From Acidobacteriota bacterium (GTDB lineage: Bacteria; Acidobacteriota; Terriglobia; Acidiferrales; UBA7541), in NCBI GenBank assembly GCA_003223295.1, contig QHYM01000111.1, positions 1-41,799 of the forward strand: DNA of 41,799 nt, written 5' to 3'. The notes under the pieces are model-generated. The model was not told the origin of the DNA and did not search any database. It was given only the letters and a program-made list of their open reading frames with translations. This document shows, in pieces, positions 25,513-31,705 of this stretch; position 1 is the first letter of the stretch, and each line of letters opens with the position of its first letter. The translations under genes were made by a program, and so were the position numbers.

Positions 25513-26292
25513 ATGCCCTTTGTGGATTCCAATCACGCGCGAATTCATTACGCTTTCGAAGGCGCCACGGACACGCCCGTTCTCGTGCTGTCGAATTCCC
25601 TGGGCGCGGACTTTTCCATGTGGGATCCTCAAATCCCTGAATTTGTAAAATTCCTACGGGTCCTGCGTTATGACACGCGCGGCCATGGAGAGTCTTCGGT
25701 CACACCCGGCCCTTACTCCATCGAGCAGCTGGCGAACGATGTCCTCGCCTTGGCCGATTACCTAAAACTTGACCGCTTCAACTTCTGCGGTCTGTCTATG
25801 GGCGGGATGATCGGAATGTGGCTCGCCGCCAACGCTCCGCAGCGGCTGAACAAACTTGTCCTCGCCAGCACCGCCGCCAACATCGGCACTCCCGAAATGT
25901 GGAACGCTCGGATTGACGCCGTTCGAAGAGAAGGACTGAAAAACGTCGCTGCCGCGGCCATCGAACGGTGGTTCACTCCGGCTTTCCGCGCGAAGTGTCC
26001 ATCCGCCGTGAGAAACGTTCACAAGGTTTTGGAATCAGCTAACCCCGAAGGTTACGTCGCTTGCTGTGCGGCGGTTCGCGATTTCGACTTTCGCGAGAGA
26101 CTTGGCAAGATGCGGACGCCGGGTCTGGTCATCTCTGGAACGCACGACCCCGCGACTACTCCCGCGGACGGCCGTTTCCTAGCCGAGCACATCGCCGGCG
26201 CGCGTTATGTGGAACTCAACGGCGCGCATCTCTCGAACATCGAAGATGCGGAACGCTTTACGCAGGAAGTCAGTGGCTTCTTGAGTCCCTAG
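25513..26292 (+). CDS. pcaD: 3-Oxoadipate enol-lactonase
   Basis: Alpha/beta hydrolase that opens beta-ketoadipate enol-lactone to 3-oxoadipate. The 259 residues carry the nucleophile Ser95 in CGLSMGGMIGMWLA, Asp212 in SGTHDPATTP and His239 in NGAHLSNIEDAERF. The segments VLASTAANIGTPEMWNARIDAVRREG, AAIERWFTPAF and ANPEGYVACCAAVRDFDF are specific to the PcaD group. Its start has no Shine-Dalgarno and lies 4 bp after the DUF2721 stop, so it is probably translated by coupling. With pcaF upstream, the two terminal steps of aromatic-acid catabolism are represented; the CoA-transferase and ring-cleavage genes are not in the window. Confidence 0.88.
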   Translation: MPFVDSNHARIHYAFEGATDTPVLVLSNSLGADFSMWDPQIPEFVKFLRVLRYDTRGHGESSVTPGPYSIEQLANDVLALADYLKLDRFNFCGLSMGGMIGMWLAANAPQRLNKLVLASTAANIGTPEMWNARIDAVRREGLKNVAAAAIERWFTPAFRAKCPSAVRNVHKVLESANPEGYVACCAAVRDFDFRERLGKMRTPGLVISGTHDPATTPADGRFLAEHIAGARYVELNGAHLSNIEDAERFTQEVSGFLSP

Positions 26293-26310
26293 ACCATCTG
26301 CGGATTTGCG

Positions 26311-26460
26311 TCAACAGCTGGCGCGATCGATCTGAAATGTCCGGGTCACCAACGATCGGTCCGTGAGCAGCGCCGTCGCCGGAAAGTGGTTTCGTCGTAC
26401 CACGCGCTCGGGCCCGTCGTGCCGCACTTTCCAGTCCTCGCTTACATCACACTCGAACAC
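26311..26460 (-). CDS. Small ORF of 49 codons with its own promoter and Shine-Dalgarno
   Basis: A GTG at 26460 opens a 49-residue frame ending in TGA at 26313-26311. It is preceded by a near-perfect Shine-Dalgarno, AAAGGAG at 26472-26466, with a 5 nt spacer, and by a good promoter at 26568-26542. The product (VFECDVSEDWKVRHDG onward) is hydrophilic, with basic patches (RVVRR) and two cysteines; it has no membrane segment and I recognise no family. Within the ORF, GGAAAGTG (plus strand 26381-26388) and CACTTTCC (26425-26432) form inverted arms. It is divergent from the GntR regulator. It may be a real small protein or an RNA with a fortuitous ORF. Confidence 0.5.
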   Translation of the reverse strand: MFECDVSEDWKVRHDGPERVVRRNHFPATALLTDRSLVTRTFQIDRASC

Positions 26461-26515
26461 GACAGCTCCTTTCGAGTGAAAGCGCTCTGACCGAAGACCT
26501 TTGAGGTATTTCGTT

Positions 26516-26551
26516 GTGCTATGAGCCCGATCGTTTATCGCTATATAGCAC
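26516..26551. promoter_or_regulatory. Candidate operator: inverted GTGCTAT / ATAGCAC arms
   Basis: GTGCTAT at 26516-26522 and ATAGCAC at 26545-26551 are perfect inverted arms. The right arm is part of a 10 bp palindrome, GCTATATAGC at 26540-26549, which overlaps the -10 of the leftward promoter. A third copy of ATAGCAC sits at 26611-26617 inside CTATAGCAC, just downstream of the rightward promoter. The short AT-centred GT...AC palindromes resemble GntR-family operators, and a GntR gene starts at 26751. Confidence 0.45.
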
Positions 26552-26568
26552 TACTTTTCTGTTGTCAA
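26542..26568 (-). promoter_or_regulatory. Leftward promoter (TTGACA, TATATA) for the small ORF
   Basis: On the minus strand a consensus TTGACA lies at 26568-26563 and TATATA at 26547-26542 (15 bp spacer; TATAGC two bases further gives 17). The transcript would run about 75 nt before the GTG of the 49-codon ORF. Its -35 overlaps the -35 of the opposing promoter. Confidence 0.55.
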
Positions 26569-26590
26569 ACGATAATTCTTCTTTTATAAC
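26562..26590 (+). promoter_or_regulatory. Rightward promoter (TTGTCA-17-TATAAC) for gntR-nagB
   Basis: TTGTCA at 26562-26567 and TATAAC at 26585-26590 have an exact 17 bp spacer, each box one mismatch from consensus. The predicted leader to the ATG at 26751 is about 150 nt and contains ATAGCAC at 26611-26617. A weaker second candidate, TTGACG at 26702-26707 with TATCGT at 26724-26729, lies closer to the gene. Confidence 0.55.
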
Positions 26591-26750
26591 GATGGTGGAA
26601 AAGCTGGACTATAGCACCGTTGGCAAGGCGCTACCAAAGCCATACGCGCAGTGCGGCAGGCCGAGGAACGACTTCCACCAGGGCCGCCCACATTTCCGGG
26701 CTTGACGTATTTCCAAAATAGAATATCGTTCTTTGCAACAGGTGCAACCG

Positions 26751-27512
26751 ATGCCCTCCGGCAAAAAAACTCTTGCTGTGGCTCAGCGCTTCCCCGCCCG
26801 TATGCCCGGCGGTCTGCCCGCGTATCAACGCATTCAGAGGGTCATTCGCAAGCGCATCGATTCCGGCCAGCTCCAGCCCGGCGACCCCGTCCCGTCGGAG
26901 CGTGACCTCGCCAAGACCCACCATGTCAGTCTCATGACTGCGCGCCACGCCCTTGCTTTCCTGGAACGCGAAGGCCTCGTCGAGCGCCGCCGTGGCATCG
27001 GCACATTCGTCGCACCGCCGAAAATCCACTTCAACAAATTGATGAGCTACACCGAGCAGATGGCCGCACGCACGCTCACCGCCAGCGCCAAAGTGCTCTT
27101 CGCCGAAATTGTCGACAACGAGAACGAAGCCGCCGCGCGCCTTTCCCTTCCACCCACCAGCGCCATCATTAAACTCGAACGCTTGCGTCATGCGGCCGGC
27201 GAGCCGTTTGCGTTCGAGACCTGTTACCTCGAGGCCGCCGAATGTCCTGGTTTGCTCGACGCGCCAATCGCCCGGGAATCGCTCTTCGGGATTCTCGAAC
27301 GGGATTACAAGGTGGAACTGGGCTACGCCGACGAAGAGGTGGACGCCACGGCGGCGGACCCGCGCATCGCCGAGATGCTCGCGATCCCGCGCCGCGAACC
27401 GCTGTTGCGCATTCGCCAGGTTATCTATTCAACGAAGGGCAAAGCCATCATGTACGTGCTGGGCTTTTACCGCTCGGACCGGCACAATCTGGTGATTCGC
27501 CGGTTTAGGTGA
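26751..27512 (+). CDS. GntR/HutC family regulator with UTRA domain
   Basis: Transcription factor of 253 residues from the ATG at 26751 (AGG 8 nt upstream; a TTG at 26733 is possible). The N-terminal winged helix-turn-helix reads PAYQRIQRVIRKRIDSGQLQPGDPVPSERDLAKTH through TARHALAFLEREGLVERRRGIGTFVAPP, the canonical GntR pattern. The rest is a UTRA effector domain with the typical PTSAIIKLERLRHAAGEPFAFETCYL and a final AIMYVLGFYRSDRHNLVI. UTRA domains in NagR/DasR-like members sense amino-sugar phosphates, and nagB is 83 bp downstream, so control of amino-sugar catabolism is likely. Candidate operators lie in its promoter region. Confidence 0.9.
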   Translation: MPSGKKTLAVAQRFPARMPGGLPAYQRIQRVIRKRIDSGQLQPGDPVPSERDLAKTHHVSLMTARHALAFLEREGLVERRRGIGTFVAPPKIHFNKLMSYTEQMAARTLTASAKVLFAEIVDNENEAAARLSLPPTSAIIKLERLRHAAGEPFAFETCYLEAAECPGLLDAPIARESLFGILERDYKVELGYADEEVDATAADPRIAEMLAIPRREPLLRIRQVIYSTKGKAIMYVLGFYRSDRHNLVIRRFR

Positions 27513-27595
27513 GCGGTTGACGCGTCGCCGAACTTCTCTTTGCGCGACAAATTTCCCCAGGTTATGAACGTCAGCGAATTTCGAAAGGCCTCCAC

Positions 27596-28390
27596 ATGCT
27601 GTTGATCCTGAAGCGCGACAACGAAGAAGTGAACAAGCAGGCCGCGCAACTCATTGCCAGCGCCATCAAGAAGAAGCCATCCCTCACTCTTGGTCTCGCC
27701 ACCGGCAACACGATGGTCGGCTTGTATCAGCATCTCGTGCGCCTCCACCAAGCGGGCTCACTCGATTTTTCGAAAGTCGTGACCTTCAATCTCGACGAAT
27801 ACCTGGGCCTTTCCGCTTCGCATCCGCAGAGCTTCCGACACTTCATGCATGAACATTTCTTTGGGCACGTTAACGTGCCGCCGCACAGCATCCATATTCC
27901 CGATGGCAGCATCCGCGGCGACTATGACCAATACTGCGCGTCCTACGAACAGTCGATTCGCGCCGCCGGCGGCATCGACCTCCAGCTTCTCGGCATCGGC
28001 CGCAATGGGCACATTGGTTTCAACGAGCCCACTTCCAGCCTGGCTTCGCGGACGCGCCTCAAAGTCCTGAGCCGCGAAACGCTCGACGACAACGGCAAAT
28101 CCTTTGGCCCGGGCGAAGAGAGCCCGCGCTGCGCCATCACCATGGGTATCGGTACGATTCTCGAGGCGCGCAAGATTCTTTTGCTGGCCACCGGTGCATC
28201 CAAAGCCGCTGCCGCCGCCAAATCCATCGAAGGCCCTATCACCTGCGCCGTCTCCGCTTCAGCCTTGCAACTCCATCCAGACGTGACCTTCGTTCTTGAT
28301 GAGCCGGCCGCCTCGCAGCTCACGCAACGCGACTACTACAATCGCGTTGTGGAAATGACAGCCCGGCTCACTCCAGACCGCCTTTCCTGA
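27596..28390 (+). CDS. nagB: Glucosamine-6-phosphate deaminase
   Basis: Converts glucosamine-6-phosphate to fructose-6-phosphate and ammonia, feeding amino sugars from chitin or peptidoglycan into glycolysis. The 264 residues are normal. Signatures are LTLGLATGNTMVGLY (phosphate binding), Asp67 in FNLDEYLGL, and the catalytic histidine H139 in GIGRNGHIGFNEP, followed by TMGIGTILEARKILLLATG. Start is the ATG at 27596 with GAAAGG at 27583-27588. It follows the GntR/UTRA regulator and is probably cotranscribed with it. No nagA or transporter gene is in the window. Confidence 0.95.
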   Translation: MLLILKRDNEEVNKQAAQLIASAIKKKPSLTLGLATGNTMVGLYQHLVRLHQAGSLDFSKVVTFNLDEYLGLSASHPQSFRHFMHEHFFGHVNVPPHSIHIPDGSIRGDYDQYCASYEQSIRAAGGIDLQLLGIGRNGHIGFNEPTSSLASRTRLKVLSRETLDDNGKSFGPGEESPRCAITMGIGTILEARKILLLATGASKAAAAAKSIEGPITCAVSASALQLHPDVTFVLDEPAASQLTQRDYYNRVVEMTARLTPDRLS

Positions 28391-28435
28391 ACAGATTCTC
28401 CGCTTTGCCACCCGGACTCCGCTAAAATAAAAGTC

Positions 28436-29068
28436 GTGAAACCGAGCCTCAAAAGAGCTCCTGCCCCGGGCCTGTTCCCCATGTTCCTCAAGCTCGCTGG
28501 CCGCCGCTGTGTGGTTGTCGGCGCGGGCCCCGTCGGGGAATCCAAAATCGCCGGTCTGCTGGACGCCGCCGCCACCGTTCGCGTTGTCGCTCCCGAAGCC
28601 ACACCGCAAGTGCAATCCTGGGCCACGGCCGGCCAAATCGAATGGCTCGCGCGGCCTTGCGAGCCCGCCGACCTCGACGAGATGTTCCTCGTCGTCGCCG
28701 CCACTTCCTCGCCCGAATTGCATGAGCAAATCTTCGCCGAAGCACGGCGGCGGGGCGTGCTCTGCAATGTCGTGGACGTTCCCGAGCTTTGCGACTTCTA
28801 CTATCCCGCCGTGGCGCAGCGCGGTGCGCTGCAAATCGCCGTCTCCACCGCCGGCCAGAGCCCCGCGCTAGCTCAGCGTCTTCGTAAGGAGCTCGAGGAA
28901 CTGTTCGGGCCCGAATACGAAGCCTGGCTGCGACAACTAGGCGAGGAGCGGGAGAAACTCTTCGCCGCCGCTATGGATCCCGAGGAGCGCAAACGCCTTC
29001 TCCACGATCTCGCCAGCGCCGACTCCTTCAAATCCTTCCTCCGAAGGTACAAACGCTCCAAGAAGTGA
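28436..29068 (+). CDS. Precorrin-2 dehydrogenase / sirohydrochlorin ferrochelatase (Met8/CysG N-domain)
   Basis: NAD-dependent oxidation of precorrin-2 to sirohydrochlorin and, in many members, iron insertion to give siroheme. The 210 residues begin GLFPMFLKLAGRRCVVVGAGPVGESKIAGLL, a Rossmann NAD site. LVVAATSSPELHEQIF, the family-specific NVVDVPELCDFYYPA and IAVSTAGQSPALAQRLRKELE follow. The C-terminal methyltransferase half of CysG is absent; it is encoded separately at 29842. Start GTG at 28436 has no Shine-Dalgarno and a TAAAAT box (28423-28428) directly upstream, so a very short or absent leader is possible. Siroheme serves sulfite and nitrite reductases. Confidence 0.9.
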   Translation: MKPSLKRAPAPGLFPMFLKLAGRRCVVVGAGPVGESKIAGLLDAAATVRVVAPEATPQVQSWATAGQIEWLARPCEPADLDEMFLVVAATSSPELHEQIFAEARRRGVLCNVVDVPELCDFYYPAVAQRGALQIAVSTAGQSPALAQRLRKELEELFGPEYEAWLRQLGEEREKLFAAAMDPEERKRLLHDLASADSFKSFLRRYKRSKK

Positions 29069-29268
29069 TTTTACGCGGCCACTCGCTATCGACGAGCGCC
29101 AGCCCGCAAAATCTCGATAGAGAGTTTATCCGCTCGAATTAAGGTACATACCTGATTGTATTTGCAATTGATAAGGCTTTAGTTGTTGCAGGCTTTTGAT
29201 ATTAAGCCCTAACCACTCGGGGGAGCTTCCCCAGTGCGAGCCCACCCCTCGGAAACTAGGCCAGTACG

Positions 29269-29559
29269 ATGGACGGCCGAAGAGTGAAGCGAAGTCCCCG
29301 AGCAATTAGGGTGTTGCTCTCAAGTAGCGCGCAGCCTGTCGTGGCCGAATATGCGGCGACGGAAAACGTCAGTTGCCACGGAGCACGCGTGCGGACCGAG
29401 CGGCCCTGGAGGCCGGACAGTCGCGTGCTCATCAAGTCTTCGCTGGGCGATCTGTGGGCTCGCGCACGCGTGGTGTACTGCCAGACTCTAAAATCCAGGG
29501 CCTTTGCGGTGGGTCTGGAGTTTCTGGCGCACACCGGTGAATGGACGGCACGGGCGTGA
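29269..29559 (+). CDS. PilZ-domain protein
   Basis: Small cytosolic protein of 96 residues that looks like a single PilZ domain, the usual cyclic-di-GMP receptor. The pattern is RRVKRSPRAIRVLL near the N-terminus (the Arg-rich ligand-binding stretch, somewhat degenerate from RxxxR), then TENVSCHGARVRTERPWRPDSRVLIKS (D/NxSxxG motif as NVSCHGA) and ARARVVYCQTLKSRAFAVGLEFL. Start ATG at 29269; no strong Shine-Dalgarno. It is interposed between the two siroheme genes with no obvious functional link. Whether it still binds c-di-GMP is uncertain given the motif. Confidence 0.78.
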   Translation: MDGRRVKRSPRAIRVLLSSSAQPVVAEYAATENVSCHGARVRTERPWRPDSRVLIKSSLGDLWARARVVYCQTLKSRAFAVGLEFLAHTGEWTARA

Positions 29560-29677
29560 ACCCGCATGTATCTGGTTTTCGTCTTGCCAGTTTTCCTTTG
29601 TGCATATGAGAAAGCCTAGCCCCTCGGCCTATTCAGGCCCTTCCTTCCAACAATTCAATCTGCGCTCCGGCCTTAAC

Positions 29678-29704
29678 CAGAGCATCGAATTTTTCGATGC
29701 TTTG
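29678..29704. terminator. Strong hairpin between the PilZ gene and cobA
   Basis: AGCATCGAA at 29681-29689 and TTCGATGCT at 29693-29701 pair perfectly around a TTT loop; the stem extends to 29678 and 29704 with one G-T pair, giving 12 bp. Only three T follow (before GAATCC), so it is at best a weak intrinsic terminator and may be a protein-binding palindrome. The rest of 29560-29756 shows no gene. Confidence 0.4.
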
Positions 29705-29756
29705 AATCCAATGTTCCGAGCAATGAAGCGTCCAACGGGGTGGTAGGCTGGGGTTG

Positions 29757-29834
29757 AGACTTTCGGCAGGGGTTAGGCATCCAGCCGAAGTCTACAGTCT
29801 AGGGAGTGCCCGGGTATTTGACCCGACGCGGGAA
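29757..29834 (+). promoter_or_regulatory. Structured leader upstream of cobA
   Basis: AGACTTTCGGC (29757-29767) and GCCGAAGTCT (29784-29793) form a 10 bp stem with one bulged T and a 16 nt loop. Further on, CGGGT (29811-29815) can pair with ACCCG (29821-29825), or CCCG (29822-29825) can instead pair with CGGG (29829-29832), whose 3' arm leads into the GGGAA before the ATG at 29842. The two are mutually exclusive, as in translational switches. No known riboswitch class is recognised. Confidence 0.35.
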
Positions 29835-29841
29835 CCAGGTT

Positions 29842-30666
29842 ATGAACACAGCAATTCGAAAAGGGAAGGTTTATTTGATAGGAGCAGGGCCAGGGAGTCC
29901 GGACCTGCTGACCGTGCTGGCGACCGAGATTCTGAAGACCGCCGAGGTGGTTTTGCACGACCACCTGGTGCCGCAGGAAATCCTTGATTTGATTCCGGCG
30001 TGGACACAGGTGCGCAACGTAGGCAAGCGCTGCGGGGAGGCGGGGATTTCACAGGACCAGATTCACACCCTGCTGATTGCCGCGGCGCGTGAAGGCAAGA
30101 AGGTTGTGCGACTGAAGGGCGGAGATCCGCTGCTCTTTGGGCGCGTGGGCGAAGAGATGGAAGCGCTGGCGCGTGCGGGAATTGACTTCGAGGTAATACC
30201 CGGAGTGACATCGGCGATGGGCGCGGCGGCGGTGGCGAAGATTCCGCTGACGGACCGGCGGTATGCCTCGAAACTGGTATTCCTGAGCCACCATACGGCG
30301 GGAAACGTGTCTCCGGAATGGGACGACGTGACGCTCAAAGAGGCAACGTACGCAGTGTACATGCCGGGGAAAAACTATGGTGAAATCGCCGCGAAATTGC
30401 TGGAGGGCGGGCTGGACGTGGCAACGCCGTGTGTGATTGTTGCAAATGCCACGCAAGCCGGACAGCGAATTCATCGCACTACGCTGCAAGAATTGGCGCT
30501 CGAAGAGAGGCTGCCTGCTCCTTCCCTGCTGATCATTGGCGAGGTGGCGCGGCCTCTGCCGCCGGTCGATCAAGGAAAAGATGATTCCGGATGGGAAACG
30601 CCCGAAGCCACCGAGGTGATTCTGGATTTGGGCGAGTCGCGGGCGGAAGAGGAGATTATTGGGTAA
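29842..30666 (+). CDS. cobA: Uroporphyrinogen-III C-methyltransferase (SUMT)
   Basis: SAM-dependent methylation of uroporphyrinogen III at C2 and C7 to precorrin-2, the branch point from haem to siroheme and cobalamin. The 274 residues from the ATG at 29842 include VYLIGAGPGSPDLLTVLA, VVRLKGGDPLLFGRVGEE (glycine-rich SAM loop) and VIPGVTSAMGAAA, with SHHTAGNVSPEWDD and YMPGKNYGEIA typical of SUMT. A frame open to 29806 is discounted because it crosses the hairpin leader. An acidic tail (about 30 residues after VARPLPPVDQ) is not conserved in the family. It works with the Met8-like enzyme at 28436. The symbol could also be sumT or cysG-C. Confidence 0.93.
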   Translation: MNTAIRKGKVYLIGAGPGSPDLLTVLATEILKTAEVVLHDHLVPQEILDLIPAWTQVRNVGKRCGEAGISQDQIHTLLIAAAREGKKVVRLKGGDPLLFGRVGEEMEALARAGIDFEVIPGVTSAMGAAAVAKIPLTDRRYASKLVFLSHHTAGNVSPEWDDVTLKEATYAVYMPGKNYGEIAAKLLEGGLDVATPCVIVANATQAGQRIHRTTLQELALEERLPAPSLLIIGEVARPLPPVDQGKDDSGWETPEATEVILDLGESRAEEEIIG

Positions 30667-30729
30667 AGTGCAGTAGTCAGTTGTCAGTTCGCCGTCTCCA
30701 GCAGGATTAAGAAGAGTTGCCTGGCTGGT

Positions 30730-31596
30730 TCAAGCGGAGGCGCTTCCGTGCCGCTTTCTAGTGAGCAGCGCGGCAGCTTGGTCGGCGGTTTCCTTCACCA
30801 GAAAGCCCATCTTCGGATGCGAAGGCTCTAGATCCGGGTAAATCCCTTTCCGCTGTAATTCTTCTGAAGTGGTCGGGCCAATCGAAGCGACGACGGCGCG
30901 ACGCAATCCTTTGAGCACGGCCTCTTCCAATTTCATTTCGGTGGCAACTTGAAAAAGATGTGCCACCTGAATCCCTGTAGTGAAGACAACAACATCGATT
31001 TTTCCCGCAGCAAGTTCCTTGATGGCGGATTGCAACGGCGCAATGTCCTCGGGCAAGGCCCATTGATAGATCGGGACGCGCGTGACAATGGCGCCGCGTT
31101 CCGTAAGTGCAGCGATCAATCCGGGATTCGAAACGCCATATTCCTGGAGCGCCACGCGCGTGCCGCGCAGGCGAAATTCCGGTGAGGAATTTGCAGCCTG
31201 GTCGAGAGCTTGGAGAAGCTCACGCCAGGTGTTGGGCTCGGGAGCGGTAAGCGCGGGAGTAACACCGAGTTCGCGCAAAACCGCGATGGGCTTGGGGCCG
31301 CGGGGAACGACTTTCACGCGTTGCAACGCGGCCACGAAGGCGTCACGAGAGAATTTTGTCTCGGCGACGCTTAGAACGGCACGCGTGCCAACGCCGGTCA
31401 GAAGAATGACCATGTCAAATTGCCCGGCCAGGAGCGCTTCCGCAAAGGCCAGCGCCTCGGTATTCGACTCGAGCGGTACTTCGCGCATCGCGGGTGCAAC
31501 CACCGGCGTGCCGCCGTACGTGGAGATGAGTTTGGCAAGCTCCGCGGCGCGGCGACTCTCCAGCGCCAAAACTCGCAAGCCATCCAATCCGCTCAT
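30730..31596 (-). CDS. Second, divergent uroporphyrinogen-III synthase
   Basis: HemD-family protein of 288 residues, convergent with cobA and downstream of galT on the minus strand. It starts GLRVLALESRRAAELAKLI and has VILLTGVGTRAVLS, KVVPRGPKPIAVLRELG, TWRELLQALD, VALQEYGVSNPGLIAALTERGAIVTRVPIYQW and DVVVFTTGIQVAHLF. These features resemble the HemD type that in Actinobacteria is fused to an OmpR-like DNA-binding domain beside nitrogen-assimilation genes; here no DNA-binding domain follows. It shares little obvious identity with the haem-operon HemD at 2431-3255. Likely to supply uroporphyrinogen III to siroheme (inference), or to be a regulatory paralogue. Confidence 0.82.
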   Translation of the reverse strand: MSGLDGLRVLALESRRAAELAKLISTYGGTPVVAPAMREVPLESNTEALAFAEALLAGQFDMVILLTGVGTRAVLSVAETKFSRDAFVAALQRVKVVPRGPKPIAVLRELGVTPALTAPEPNTWRELLQALDQAANSSPEFRLRGTRVALQEYGVSNPGLIAALTERGAIVTRVPIYQWALPEDIAPLQSAIKELAAGKIDVVVFTTGIQVAHLFQVATEMKLEEAVLKGLRRAVVASIGPTTSEELQRKGIYPDLEPSHPKMGFLVKETADQAAALLTRKRHGSASA

Positions 31597-31677
31597 GGAA
31601 TGAGATTGTTAAACAGAATGGCGAGTAGCGCCACTACGAAATGGGCGAAGGGAGCGGCAAATCCTTGATGCGGATCA

Positions 31678-31698
31678 TCAGGCAAATCAATCGCCTGA
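31678..31698 (-). terminator. Hairpin just after galT
   Basis: TCAGGC (31678-31683) and GCCTGA (31693-31698) form a 6 bp stem with a 9 nt loop, 8 bp after the galT stop on the minus strand. There is no T-run on the minus strand, so termination would not be of the classic intrinsic kind. A further TGGCG/CGCCA stem lies at 31619-31633. No gene is seen in 31597-31705. Confidence 0.3.
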
Positions 31699-31705
31699 CG
31701 CCGCC

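Noticed and set aside
29219-29232. GGGGGAGCTTCCCC palindrome upstream of the PilZ gene as a terminator
   Set aside because: The loop would be only two bases, and no T-run follows on either strand.
29757-29834. Cobalamin riboswitch before cobA
   Set aside because: No B12-box-like conserved segment is visible and the leader is much shorter than that class. Only generic hairpins are reported.
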